This document shows, one piece after another, positions 7,504 to 17,300 of a DNA stretch of 64,000 nt. The position numbers and the translations under genes are program-made. How positions within the stretch are numbered: position 1 is the stretch's first letter; each line of letters opens with the position of its first letter. Origin of the DNA: UBA830 sp038146925 (lineage in GTDB: Bacteria; Pseudomonadota; Alphaproteobacteria; MPNO01; UBA830); the NCBI GenBank assembly GCA_038146925.1, contig JAYQSP010000010.1, positions 1-64,000 of the forward strand, given 5' to 3'. The notes beneath the pieces were generated by a model, which had not been told where the DNA came from, did not search any database, and saw only the letters and a program-made list of their open reading frames with translations.

Positions 7504-8690
7504 GCGGGGGGAATTAATTCGTCATAGACGGCAAGCGTGGCGGCGCACATCTGCGGCTTGGTGTAATTGTCCCGGATATGGGCAATGGCGCGGCGGGCCA
7601 CGGTTTCCCGCTCTTCCCCGGTCATGGTCAGCGCAGTGCGAAGTGTCTGGGCCAGGGCGTCGGCATCGCCCGGCGGGACCAGCCAGCCGGTTTCGCCGGC
7701 GATAACCGTTTCCCGCGCGCCGCCATGGTCGCTTGCGATGACGGGCCGGCCCATGGCATGGGCCTCGGCGGCGACGCGGCCGAATGCTTCCGGGTCGGTC
7801 GAAGCGGAAACCACGACGTCGGCCAGCATATAGGCGGCGGCCATGTCGCGGCAGGGTCCGGTCAGATGAATGATGCCTTCGGCGCCGATACGTCCGATCT
7901 GGGATTCCAGCTCTTCCCGGTATCCGGTCCGGCCCTGGTCGTCGCCGACCAGCAGCACCCGCACGTCGGGACGCGCCAGCCGCCTGGCAGCCTCGATCAA
8001 CACGCTTTGGCCCTTCCACCGGGTCAGGCGTCCCGGCAGCATCACCACCGGCGAATCGTCCGGCAGGCGCCAGGCCTGCGCCAGCTGAATCATCCGTTCG
8101 GCCGAGACCGCTTCCGGATTAAACGCGTCCAGATCGATGCCGCGCGGAATGACGCGGATACGGTCTTCCGGGACATCGTATTGTTCCGCGACATGGCGGC
8201 CGATGAACTCGGATATCGCTATTACCCGCTCTCCCTTGGCCATGATCGCGTTGTAGGCCTTCTTGGCCGGGTTGCTGAAATTATAGGTTCCGTGAAAGGT
8301 GGTGATGAACGGCACGTTTGACCGCTCGGCCGCCGGTCGTGCGCTCCACGCCGGGGCGCGGCTGCGGGCATGCACCAGCCCGACATTGTTGTCCGCGATG
8401 ACTTCCGTCAGCGCCGCGACGTTCTTGCGCATGGTCAGCGGATTCTTGCTGTCGACCGGCAGTGTGATGTGCACACCGCCGGCGCGTTCAATCTCCCGCA
8501 CCATCGGCCCGCCCGCCGAGACGACGATCGCGCGGCGCCCCGCCGCTGTCAGCGCGGTGGTGATATCGACGGTGCCGCGCTCGACCCCGCCGGTTTCCAG
8601 GCGTGGCAGCACCTGCATCACCGCCGGCGCTTTCGCATCCGGTTCGGGCGCGCTATGACTGGATTGTGTTTCCGCGTCGGCGGGGGTCAT
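7500..8690 (-). CDS. Glycosyltransferase family 4 (GT-B)
   Basis: A 396-residue glycosyltransferase. The N-terminal acceptor domain begins VMQVLPRLETGGVERG, typical of LPS GT4 enzymes. The C-terminal domain shows MLPGRLTRWKGQ and the donor-binding EX7E region SASTDPEAFGRVAAEAHAMG. It lies upstream of and overlaps the GT9 gene, so the pair probably builds the same LPS core or related glycan. ATG at 8690; the hydrolase gene is divergent 18 bp away, so the promoters must overlap the start region. Confidence 0.88.
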   Translation of the reverse strand: MTPADAETQSSHSAPEPDAKAPAVMQVLPRLETGGVERGTVDITTALTAAGRRAIVVSAGGPMVREIERAGGVHITLPVDSKNPLTMRKNVAALTEVIADNNVGLVHARSRAPAWSARPAAERSNVPFITTFHGTYNFSNPAKKAYNAIMAKGERVIAISEFIGRHVAEQYDVPEDRIRVIPRGIDLDAFNPEAVSAERMIQLAQAWRLPDDSPVVMLPGRLTRWKGQSVLIEAARRLARPDVRVLLVGDDQGRTGYREELESQIGRIGAEGIIHLTGPCRDMAAAYMLADVVVSASTDPEAFGRVAAEAHAMGRPVIASDHGGARETVIAGETGWLVPPGDADALAQTLRTALTMTGEERETVARRAIAHIRDNYTKPQMCAATLAVYDELIPPA

Positions 8691-8708
8691 GACAGGTATC
8701 GAATATCC

Positions 8709-9476
8709 ATGAACGAGTCGAACGAACGGCCGCCTGAAATTCTACCACGAGACGGTGGCGTCACAATCGCTTACAGACGCATCGACGGCAAGGTCCCCGG
8801 CGTGGTCTTTCTGGGCGGCTTCATGTCCGATATGCAGGGCACCAAGGCGGTGGAGCTGGAACGATATTGCCGTGCCGCGGGTCGCGCGTTTACGCGGCTC
8901 GATTACCGCGGCCACGGCGAATCGTCGGGCGCCTTCAGGGACGGCACCATCAGCGACTGGCTGGCGGACGCGCTGGCGGTGATCGACGACTGCACCGACG
9001 GTCCGCTGGTGCTGGTCGGCTCGTCCATGGGCGGCTGGATCATGCTGCTGGCGGCACTGGCCCGGCCGGAACGGGTGGCCGGCCTGATCGGTATCGCCGC
9101 CGCGCCCGATTTCACACGCGATCTGATGTGGGATCGTTTCAGCGACGAGATCAAAAACACGCTGGAAACGGAAGGCGTCTATTACGAGCCGTCGGAATAC
9201 GGCGACGAGCCCTATACGATCACGATGAAACTGATCGAGGACGGGATAAACCATCTTCTTCTCGACCGGCCGATCCCGCTGCACTGTCCGGTGCGCCTGC
9301 TGCACGGGATGCGCGACGATTCGGTGCCGTGGATGACGACCAGCCGCATCGCCGAGAAGATCCTGTCCGAAGACGTGCGGATTTTCCTAGTGAAGGACGG
9401 CGATCACCGATTGTCCCGCGATCAGGACATCGCCCGGCTGAAACTGACGCTCGAAGAGCTGCTGGAAGAGATTTAA
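8709..9476 (+). CDS. Alpha/beta hydrolase (ABHD10-like esterase)
   Basis: A 255-residue cytoplasmic serine hydrolase. Features are VVFLGGFMSDMQGTKA (strand and oxyanion loop), FTRLDYRGHGES, nucleophile motif GSSMGG, acid region HGMRDDSVPW and His in KDGDHRLSRDQD. The GGFMSDMQGTKA stretch is characteristic of the ABHD10/palmitoyl-protein thioesterase-like branch. ATG at 8709; a longer open frame upstream runs over the divergent gene and is disregarded. The physiological ester is unknown. Confidence 0.85.
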   Translation: MNESNERPPEILPRDGGVTIAYRRIDGKVPGVVFLGGFMSDMQGTKAVELERYCRAAGRAFTRLDYRGHGESSGAFRDGTISDWLADALAVIDDCTDGPLVLVGSSMGGWIMLLAALARPERVAGLIGIAAAPDFTRDLMWDRFSDEIKNTLETEGVYYEPSEYGDEPYTITMKLIEDGINHLLLDRPIPLHCPVRLLHGMRDDSVPWMTTSRIAEKILSEDVRIFLVKDGDHRLSRDQDIARLKLTLEELLEEI

Positions 9477-9507
9477 TTATCGTTTCGCGGCGTGACGCCA
9501 GCGAAAA

Positions 9508-10362
9508 CTATATTCCCAATACTGCCCGCATGCCGACCCTGTAATCGGGGAACGCCAGCTCTACGCCGAGATCCTTCTTGATCCGGTCGTTGCGGACGCG
9601 GCGGTTGTCGGCCCAGAAGGTTTTGCCCATCGGCGACAGTTCGGCGTCTTCGAATGGAATAAGCGGCGGCGGCGCGATGCTCAGCAACTCGCACACATAG
9701 GCGGTGACATCGGCGGGCGCGGCGGGTTCGTCATCGCACACATTGTAGATGCCGCCGGGGTCCGGGTTTGCGATCGACGCCGCCAGGACCGTCGCGATAT
9801 CTTCGACGTGGATGCGGGAAAAGACATGTCCGGGTTTGGAAATGCGCCGTGCCGTTCCGGCTTTTATCTGATCGGCGACCGACCGGCCGGGGCCATATAT
9901 GCCGGCCAGCCGGAATATCTGCGTCGCGATCCCGTTGCGGTCGCCCCAATCCAGCCAGGCGCGCTCGGCATCGACGCGGCGCTGGCTGCGTGGACTGCCG
10001 GGCCGCAGGTCCGATGTCTCGTCGACCCAGCCGCCGTCGCGGTTGCCGTACACGCCGGTGGTGGACAGGTATCCGACCCATTCGACCGAGCCCGTTTCGG
10101 CGATCGTTTCGGCATGGTGGAGGAACGCCGGATCGCCGTCTTCGCCTGGCGGGATCGACAGCAGAACATGTGTCGCACCTTCCAGTACTTCCGGCGAGTC
10201 CATCGGGGCGGTCCCGTCGAAACCCGCCGCCCTGATGCCCAGCGCGCCCAGCGCCCGCTGCCGGTCGGAGTCGCGGCACGTGCCGCGAATTTCCCAGCCG
10301 GCCGTGTCCAGCCGCCGCGACAGCGCCATAGCAGAATACCCGAGACCGAAACTGAACAGCAC
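9508..10362 (-). CDS. NAD(P)-dependent SDR/epimerase family protein (YeeZ-like)
   Basis: A 284-residue extended or atypical SDR. The nucleotide-binding N-terminus FSFGLGYSAMALSRRL has the GxGxxx pattern. STTGVYG and the GGIYNVCDDEP segment are typical of the family; the usual YxxxK pair is not obvious (DAERAW is where it would lie). It resembles YeeZ-type NAD-dependent epimerases of unknown substrate. It is convergent with the upstream hydrolase gene and divergent from the TPR gene. Confidence 0.75.
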   Translation of the reverse strand: MLFSFGLGYSAMALSRRLDTAGWEIRGTCRDSDRQRALGALGIRAAGFDGTAPMDSPEVLEGATHVLLSIPPGEDGDPAFLHHAETIAETGSVEWVGYLSTTGVYGNRDGGWVDETSDLRPGSPRSQRRVDAERAWLDWGDRNGIATQIFRLAGIYGPGRSVADQIKAGTARRISKPGHVFSRIHVEDIATVLAASIANPDPGGIYNVCDDEPAAPADVTAYVCELLSIAPPPLIPFEDAELSPMGKTFWADNRRVRNDRIKKDLGVELAFPDYRVGMRAVLGI

Positions 10363-10436
10363 GCCGGGTGCGGAATGAGGGGGCGGTTGAGTCAGGGAGC
10401 TTGCCTTCTGCGTCGGGGGTCGCGACTGTAGGCGTT

Positions 10437-11243
10437 ATGGCTTGGTCTCGGCAAGGTTTGTGCATCGGCACGCTGTGTGCCGCCGTTCTGGCGGCGGCAA
10501 CCTGGGTGTCCGGTCGTCCGGCCCTGGCTCAGCAGACGCAGGCGCCCGGCACGACGGATGCTCTCGCCACCCATGCGATCGCCTATGCGGACTGCATGTC
10601 GCAGGCCCGCCGCGCGCCGGAAAAAGCACTGACGATCGCGAATCGCTGGGAACGCGAAGGCGGCGACGAAGGCGCCCGGCACTGCCGTGCCGTCGCCCTG
10701 ATGAACACGGGCGCTTATGCAGAGGCCGCGCGTCAGCTTGAATCGCTGGCGGCAACCACGAACCGTCCCGGCAAGCGCCTGAAGGGCGAGCTGCTCGCAC
10801 AGGCTGGACAGGCCTGGCTGATCGCCGGTCGAACCGAGAGCGCGCTGTCGGCCCAGACCAGGGCGCTGGCCCTGGTCGGGCCGGAGCTGGAACTGCTGCT
10901 GGACCGGGCGATCACATTGGCCAGTGCCGGCGCGTACTGGAAGGCAATCGACGATCTGAACGACGCCATCGACCAGGATTCTCGGCATGCCGGTGCGCTG
11001 GTGTTGCGCGCGACCGCCTGGCGCAAGCTGAAGAACCTCGACCTTGCCCGGGACGATATCGAACGCGCTATCGCGGTGTCGCCGGACCGCGCGGATGCAT
11101 TACTGGAACGCGGCAACATCAGGTCCCTGCGCGGAGATAAGGGAGGTGCCGTCGCCGACTGGGAAGCGGTGATCGCCGGCCACCCGACATCGCCGGCCGC
11201 GGACGCCGCGCGCGAGAACCTCGAAAAACTGAAAGTGAATTAA
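10437..11243 (+). CDS. Exported TPR-repeat protein
   Basis: About 268 residues. A Sec-type signal (GLCIGTLCAAVLAAATWVSG) ends at an AxA site before QQTQAPG. The mature part is built of helical tetratricopeptide-like repeats, for example AGALVLRATAWRKLKNLDLA and ADALLERGNIRSLRGDKGGA. TPR proteins are periplasmic or envelope scaffolds; no partner can be assigned. The ATG at 10437 is preferred because it places the signal peptide at the N-terminus; an upstream start would hide it. Its 3' end faces malonyl-CoA decarboxylase, 44 bp away. Confidence 0.75.
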   Translation: MAWSRQGLCIGTLCAAVLAAATWVSGRPALAQQTQAPGTTDALATHAIAYADCMSQARRAPEKALTIANRWEREGGDEGARHCRAVALMNTGAYAEAARQLESLAATTNRPGKRLKGELLAQAGQAWLIAGRTESALSAQTRALALVGPELELLLDRAITLASAGAYWKAIDDLNDAIDQDSRHAGALVLRATAWRKLKNLDLARDDIERAIAVSPDRADALLERGNIRSLRGDKGGAVADWEAVIAGHPTSPAADAARENLEKLKVN

Positions 11244-11287
11244 GGACGGGATAAGCGGCGCGTCTCCGCGCCGGCGGAGGCTCAGTC

Positions 11288-12595
11288 CTAGCCTTTGGAA
11301 AGCTTTGCAACAGCGGCCGACGTCGCGATGACTCCGTCTCGCACATAGGCCTCGTGGTTCGAAACGATCCGGTCCCGGTCGTAGAGGTAATTGACCATCA
11401 TGCCAGCCGACTGAGCGATACCCTTTGACGACAGATCGGCAGCCCAGTTGAAGCGTTCCACGCTGGCGCCGTTGCCGAGATGGAAACGGGCGACCGGATC
11501 GAGCGGCCGGCCGTTTCTCTTCTCCTCGACAAGATAGGTGGCGCACAGGCGCATCAGCGCGGATTTCAGCGGCTGACGGATCAGTTCGTTTTCGCGCCAG
11601 TCGCTGCGGTTCAGCAGGTCGATTTCATCCTCGGTCAGAAATTCCGGCGTCTGTTTGACCAGCTCGTCGTCGAGCCAGCGCCGGAATCCGGGAATCGGCG
11701 ACAGCGTGGCGTACTGCGTGATCTGCGGCAGTTCTTTCTGAATTTCGTCGGCCACCTGCTTGATCAGGAAATTGCCAAAGCTGATTCCCGCAAGTCCCGC
11801 CTGGCAGTTGCTGATCGAATAGAAGATCGCGGTATCCGCGGTCGTCGCGGCATTCCCCTCGGGTTCGGAATCGATCAGGTCGTGGATCTGGCCGGCAAGT
11901 CCCTGTGTCAAAGCGACCTCGACGAAGATCAGCGGTTCGTCCGGCAGGGCCGGATGGAAAAACCCGAAACAGCGCCGGTCGTCCGCCAGCCGCCGGCGCA
12001 GATCTTCCCAGCCCTGGATTTCGTGCACCGCCTCGTAAGCGATCAGTTTTTCGAGGATCACCGCCGGCGTCCGCCAGTCGATCTTTTCGAACTGCAGGAA
12101 CCCCCGGTTGAACCACGACGACAGAAGGTGCTTCAGATCGCGTTCGAAGTTTTTCAGTTCGGGGTGATCTTTCAGACGCGACAGGATCAGGTCGCGCATG
12201 CCGACGATCGCGGCGGTGCCGCCCGGCGCCATATTGAGACGGCGGAACAGCTCCTGGCGCGGTGCTTCGATCGCTTTGGACAGCGCGCGGAGCGAATCTT
12301 CACCCGGCGTATCCGCATAGCTGCGCGCGGCTTCGGCCAGGGCTTCGGCATCGACGCCGAAAACGTCATTCAGGCGGCAGAGCAGATCGATGCGCTGGTC
12401 GTCGTCCAGGGCGCGGTATTCGTCCAGAATACGGCTTGCAAGCGCTGTCCCCGATGCCTCGCCGTGGGCGGAGACCAGGTCGTGGCATTGCGAGACCAGA
12501 CCGGCCACCTTGTCGCCGGATTCGGGCCGGTCGAGATATTGGCGCCCCATATCGACCAGGGCGTGTAACATTTGACTGACGCTGACGCGGGCCAT
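11288..12595 (-). CDS. Malonyl-CoA decarboxylase
   Basis: Converts malonyl-CoA to acetyl-CoA and CO2. The 435 residues contain an N-terminal helical domain and a GNAT-like catalytic domain with FYSISNCQAGLAGISFGNFL, TLSPIPGF (the conserved Ser region) and FHLGNGASVERFNWAADLS. This matches bacterial MCD (MatA-type). It is transcribed away from a GntR-type regulator across a 245-bp AT-rich intergenic region, an arrangement often seen when the regulator controls malonate or malonyl-CoA use. No malonyl-CoA synthetase or malonate transporter lies next to it. Confidence 0.93.
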   Translation of the reverse strand: MARVSVSQMLHALVDMGRQYLDRPESGDKVAGLVSQCHDLVSAHGEASGTALASRILDEYRALDDDQRIDLLCRLNDVFGVDAEALAEAARSYADTPGEDSLRALSKAIEAPRQELFRRLNMAPGGTAAIVGMRDLILSRLKDHPELKNFERDLKHLLSSWFNRGFLQFEKIDWRTPAVILEKLIAYEAVHEIQGWEDLRRRLADDRRCFGFFHPALPDEPLIFVEVALTQGLAGQIHDLIDSEPEGNAATTADTAIFYSISNCQAGLAGISFGNFLIKQVADEIQKELPQITQYATLSPIPGFRRWLDDELVKQTPEFLTEDEIDLLNRSDWRENELIRQPLKSALMRLCATYLVEEKRNGRPLDPVARFHLGNGASVERFNWAADLSSKGIAQSAGMMVNYLYDRDRIVSNHEAYVRDGVIATSAAVAKLSKG

Positions 12596-12719
12596 GTTCG
12601 GTACCTGTCCAGTTGCGGCGATGCGGGTGCCGGCGCTCCAGTGTAACCGCCGGGGGTTACCGTTCGGTTGCGCTGCGCCCGTCGGCGGCGGGCAACAGCA
12701 TAGGACCGGGGAAATTAAC

Positions 12720-12780
12720 CGGTCAACAAAATATCGATATTATTGGTGAAATCATAAAAATATTAGATATTCATCCATAG
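12720..12780. promoter_or_regulatory. AT-rich operator-like region between MCD and GntR genes
   Basis: Within an otherwise GC-rich 245-bp gap there is a 12-bp perfect palindrome AATATCGATATT (12730-12741). A second inverted repeat, AATAT-TAG-ATATT, follows at 12759-12771, 29 bp further centre to centre. Dimeric GntR/FadR-family repressors bind such sites; assignment to the adjacent GntR gene is inference. Confidence 0.45.
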
Positions 12781-12840
12781 CCTCGCCGTTTATACTGCCT
12801 CAACCCAAATTATCGAGATTCAATAAGGACAGTCGAAAAC

Positions 12841-13536
12841 GTGGCGAGTCTATCAGATCGGACCGAAGGGACGCGCGCCGGTACGCTGGCCAGCTCTGTC
12901 TACGACAAGATGCGCAACGATATCCTGTCGGGCGAATTGCCGCCGGGCGAAAAGCTGCGGGTCGAGTATCTGCGTACGCGCTACGGCGTTGGGGCCAGCC
13001 CGATCCGCGAGGCGCTCAACCGGCTGTCGGTCGACGGCGTCGTCATGCGGGTCGATCAGAAGGGGTTCCGTGTCGCCGAGGTGAGCGGCGCCGAACTGGA
13101 CGAACTGATCAAGACGCGCTGCTGGCTCGAAGAAACCGCCATCCGGGAGTCCATCGCCGCCGGCGACGACGCCTGGGAAGAGCAGCTGGTGCTCGCCTTT
13201 CACCGTCTGTCCAAGACGCCGCGATCCGCCGACCAGCAGGCATATGCCATCAATCCCGAATGGGAAACGCTGCACCGGGCGTTTCATCTGGCGCTGATCG
13301 GCGCGTGCGGATCGCGCTGGCTGGTGGCTTATTGCGAACAGCTTAACGACCTTGCCGACCGGTACCGCCAGCTCGCCATTCGCGTCGCCTATCCGCGGCG
13401 CAACGAGCTGGACGAACACCAGACGATCATGAACGCCGCCGTTGCCCGCGACGCGGATACAGCGGTCGAGGCGCTGCTGGATCACTACCGCCGTACGGCG
13501 GGCATCATCCGGGATTCGGTGGACCGGATTGCCTGA
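12841..13536 (+). CDS. GntR family regulator (FadR/FCD type)
   Basis: A 231-residue repressor or activator. The winged helix (about residues 15-80) includes VYDKMRNDILSGELPPGEKL and the recognition-helix region GASPIREALNRLSVDG. The C-terminal all-helical FCD domain carries the metal/ligand-binding residues (RCWLEETAIRESIA, EWETLHRAFHLALI, DEHQTIMNA). GTG start at 12841 with AAGGA about 10 nt upstream. Its divergent position next to malonyl-CoA decarboxylase suggests it senses a related carboxylate or acyl-CoA and controls both promoters. Confidence 0.9.
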   Translation: MASLSDRTEGTRAGTLASSVYDKMRNDILSGELPPGEKLRVEYLRTRYGVGASPIREALNRLSVDGVVMRVDQKGFRVAEVSGAELDELIKTRCWLEETAIRESIAAGDDAWEEQLVLAFHRLSKTPRSADQQAYAINPEWETLHRAFHLALIGACGSRWLVAYCEQLNDLADRYRQLAIRVAYPRRNELDEHQTIMNAAVARDADTAVEALLDHYRRTAGIIRDSVDRIA

Positions 13537-13568
13537 AGGTTATTTTTCTCCACGCCGGTCCGACGTCT

Positions 13569-14237
13569 TTAGAAATCCAGATCTGCGTAATGCTTCGGCG
13601 GCGGTTCGCCGGGAATGTGATCGGCCAGGATCGCCCGGAAAGACGGGCGCGACTTCAGACGGGCGTACCATTCGCGGGCCGGTTCGTGATCGGCCCAGGG
13701 AACGTCGTTGATGTAATCCAGACAGGACAGATGCGCGCCTGCGGCGATGTCCGCCATTGAAAAATCGTCGCCGCCCAGCCAGTTGCGGCGTTCGGTCAGC
13801 CAAGCGATGTAATCCATATGAATGTGAAAATTCTCGCGCCCGGCGCGGATGGCGCGCGAATCCGGCGCGCCCTTGCGCATCAGCCGTTTCATCAGTTTTT
13901 CGCCGACCAGGTTTTCGGTCACTTCGACATTGAATTTGATATCGAACCAGGCGATCAGGCGGCGGATCTCCGCCCGCTCGGACGGCCCGCCCGGATAGAG
14001 CGGCGGGTCGGGACAGATTTCTTCCAGGTATTCTCCGATCGCGCCCGAGTTCGCGATCACCGGGCCGCCGTCTTCGACCAGGACGGGAATGTCGCAGGCG
14101 GGATTAAGCGCCAGGAACTCTGCCCGGCGTTCGTTCGGGTTTTCCGATTTCAGCTCGAAATCCAGTTTCTTTTCCGCAAGCGCAATACGCACCTTGCGGC
14201 AGAACGGCGAGAGCCAGAGATGGTACAGCGTGCGCAT
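13569..14237 (-). CDS. Glutathione S-transferase family protein
   Basis: About 222 residues. The N-terminal thioredoxin-like domain begins TLYHLWLSPFCRKVRIALA and contains the cis-Pro region CDIPVLVEDGGPVIANSGAI, including the glutathione-contact S-x-A. The C-terminal domain is helical (DDFSMADIAAGAHLSCLDYI). ATG at 14237 is chosen because the family N-terminus begins there. It converges on the GntR gene (32-bp gap). Substrate unknown. Confidence 0.9.
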   Translation of the reverse strand: MRTLYHLWLSPFCRKVRIALAEKKLDFELKSENPNERRAEFLALNPACDIPVLVEDGGPVIANSGAIGEYLEEICPDPPLYPGGPSERAEIRRLIAWFDIKFNVEVTENLVGEKLMKRLMRKGAPDSRAIRAGRENFHIHMDYIAWLTERRNWLGGDDFSMADIAAGAHLSCLDYINDVPWADHEPAREWYARLKSRPSFRAILADHIPGEPPPKHYADLDF

Positions 14238-14399
14238 CGGGCGGCAGTCTAACCAATGCGCTGAATCGCGGAAACGGCTAAGTGCCTGAAACTGCACCGG
14301 CCCTTCGTCCGCTTCACGGCCTCAGCCCCTTTCTGCCGTTCACGAGGATCGTTCCGCGGGCGGCCGGGCGGCGGAGCGGACCGGAAACGCGACAGGAAA

Positions 14400-17300
14400 T
14401 CAGGCTCTCAGCTCGTCGCCTTCATCGGACGTAACAGGCTGTTCGTAGCGGTGTATCATCTCCGTCGGGATAACCTGCCAGAATTTTTCGCGCTCGGTGT
14501 TCCAGTGGTTCAGCATCCGCTCGGCGAAAGCAGATTGGGTCTCCCGATGGTGTTCCTCGACGGCGCGTTTCAGCACGTTTTCCCAATACGATGTCTGTAT
14601 CCGCTGATAGATGATGGTGTCGTCGTTGGCGTGATCGACGAAGCTGTCGTCGGAATCGTATACGAACGCCATGCCCCCCGTCATGCCGGCGCCGAAATTG
14701 TCACCGACCGGGCCCAGGATCACGACGATCCCGTTGGTCATGTATTCGCAGCCGTTCGACCCGCAGCCCTCGACCACAACCTCGGCGCCGGAATTGCGCA
14801 CCGCGAAGCGTTCGCCCGCCTGGCCGGCGGCGAACAGCTTGCCGCCGGTTGCGCCGTACAGAACGGTGTTGCCGATGATCGTGTTTTCGTTCGACTTGCG
14901 CGGCGCTGCGGTCGGCGGACGCACCACGATGGTACCGCCCGACAGGCCCTTGCCGACGTAATCGTTGGCGTCGCCGAACACTTCCAGCTTCAGGCCCTGC
15001 ACCGCGAATGCACCCAGCGACTGGCCGGCGGAGCCGCGCAGCCGCACCGTAACGTGTCCTGGCTGCAGACCATTCATGCCGAACCGGCGCGTGATCAGCG
15101 ACGAGATCTTGGTGCCGATCGCACGCTGCGTGTTGCGGACGTTGTACTGCAGCTGCATCTTTTCGCCGCCTTCCAGGGCGGGTCGTGCGTCTTCGATCAT
15201 CTGGGCGTCAAGCGTTTCGGGCACCTCGTTGCGGCCCTCGAGTGTGCAGTAATGGGCGCTGTCGCCGGGATCGGCCTGCACCAGCAACGGATTGAGGTCG
15301 AGATCGTCGAGATGCGGACTGCCACGACTGACCTGGGTCAGCAGTTCGGTGTGCCCGATGACTTCTTCCAGCGACCGCGCGCCGAGCGAAGCGAGAATTT
15401 CGCGTACTTCCTCGGCGATGAAGCTGAACAGGTTGACGACTTTCTCCGGCGTGCCGGTGAATTTTTCGCGTAGCTTTTCGTGCTGGGTGCAGACGCCGAC
15501 CGGGCAGGTATTCGAATGGCACTGGCGCACCATGATACAGCCCATGGCGATCAGCGACGCGGTGCCGATGCCGAATTCCTCCGCGCCCAGAATGGCGGCG
15601 ATGACGACATCGCGACCGGTGCGGAAGCCGCCGTCGGTGCGCAGCACCACCCGGTGGCGAAGCTGATTCAGCGTCAGCACCTGATGGACTTCCGACAGCC
15701 CCATTTCCCATGGAAGACCGGCATACTTGATCGACGATTGCGGGCTGGCGCCGGTGCCGCCCGAATGACCGGACACCAGGATGGTGTCGGCGTGCGCCTT
15801 GGCGACGCCGGCGGCGATGGTGCCGATGCCTGTCTGCGCCACCAGTTTGACGCAGACCTTTGCGTCGGGATTGATCTGCTTCAGATCGTAGATCAGCTGC
15901 GCCAGGTCCTCGATCGAATAGATGTCGTGATGCGGCGGCGGCGAAATCAGCGTGACGCCGGGCGTCGAATGCCGCAGCCTGGCGATCATCTCTGAAACCT
16001 TGATGCCGGGAAGCTGGCCGCCCTCGCCGGGCTTTGCGCCCTGGGCGACCTTGATTTCGATCTCGCGGCAGTTGTTCAGATATTCCGCGGTGACGCCGAA
16101 CCGGCCCGACGCGACCTGTTTGATCGCGCTGGACGCGTTGTCGCCGTTGGGCCGCGGCTTGTAGCGGGACGAATCCTCGCCGCCCTCGCCCGAATCCGAC
16201 TTGGCGCCGATCCGGTTCATGGCGATCGACAGCGTCTCGTGCGCTTCCGGGCTCAGCGCGCCGAGCGAAATGCCGGGCGAAACAAGACGCTTGCGGATCT
16301 CGGTGATCGATTCCACTTCCTCGATCGGCACGGGATCGCGCTTGGGATCGAATTCCATCAGATCGCGCAGGCTGATCGGCGCCGACTGGCGCACCGCTTC
16401 GGCGTATTTCTTGAAGGTAGCGAAGGAATCCGTTGCGACTGCTTCCTGCAGGGTATGCATCTGCGTGCCTTCGAACCCATGCGTTTCTCCGCTGCGCCGG
16501 TAGCGGTAGAGACCTCCCACGGGCAGCGCCGTGACGTCCTGGTCGAAGGCGCGTTCATGCAGTTCGCTGACCTTGCGCTGCAATCCCGATAGTCCGATGC
16601 CTGAAATTCGCGACGTCATGCCCGGGAAATAGCTCGACACCAGCCAGCGGCTGAGGCCCACGGCTTCGAACTTGTAGGCGCCGCGGTAGCTCGACAGGAT
16701 CGAGATACCCATTTTCGACATGATCTTCAGAAGTCCCTGGTCGACGGCCTCGCGATAGCGCTGGACGCAGTCGAACAGCGGCATGTCGCCAAACAGGCCG
16801 CGCCGGTGACGGTCGATAATGGTTTCCTGCGCGAGATAGGCGTTCACCGTGGAGGCGCCCACGCCGATCAGGACGGCGAAGTAGTGCGTATCCAGACATT
16901 CGGCGGACTGCACGTTGATCGACGTATAGGTCCGCAGCGCCTGCTCGATCAGGTGCGTGTGCACCGCCGCGGTCGCCAGGATCATCGGCATGGCGGCCCG
17001 TTCCGTCCCGATATTGCGGTCGGACAGGATCAGGTGCGCGGCGCCGCCGCGCACCGCGTCCTCGGCGACGCGCTGAAGCTTGTAGATTGCCCGGCGCAGC
17101 GCGTTGTCGCCTTTTTCCGGCCGGAACGTGCAGTCCAGTTCGACGGCGGTGTCGCCCATGTATTCGCGCATCGCCGCGAAGCCGGCGTTCGACAGCACGG
17201 GGCTGTCCAGCTGCAGCAGCCGCGTCTGGCTTTCGTCTTCGTCGAGGATATTGCCCAGATTGCCGAGCCTGGTCTTCAGGCTCATCACCCGGTATTCGCG

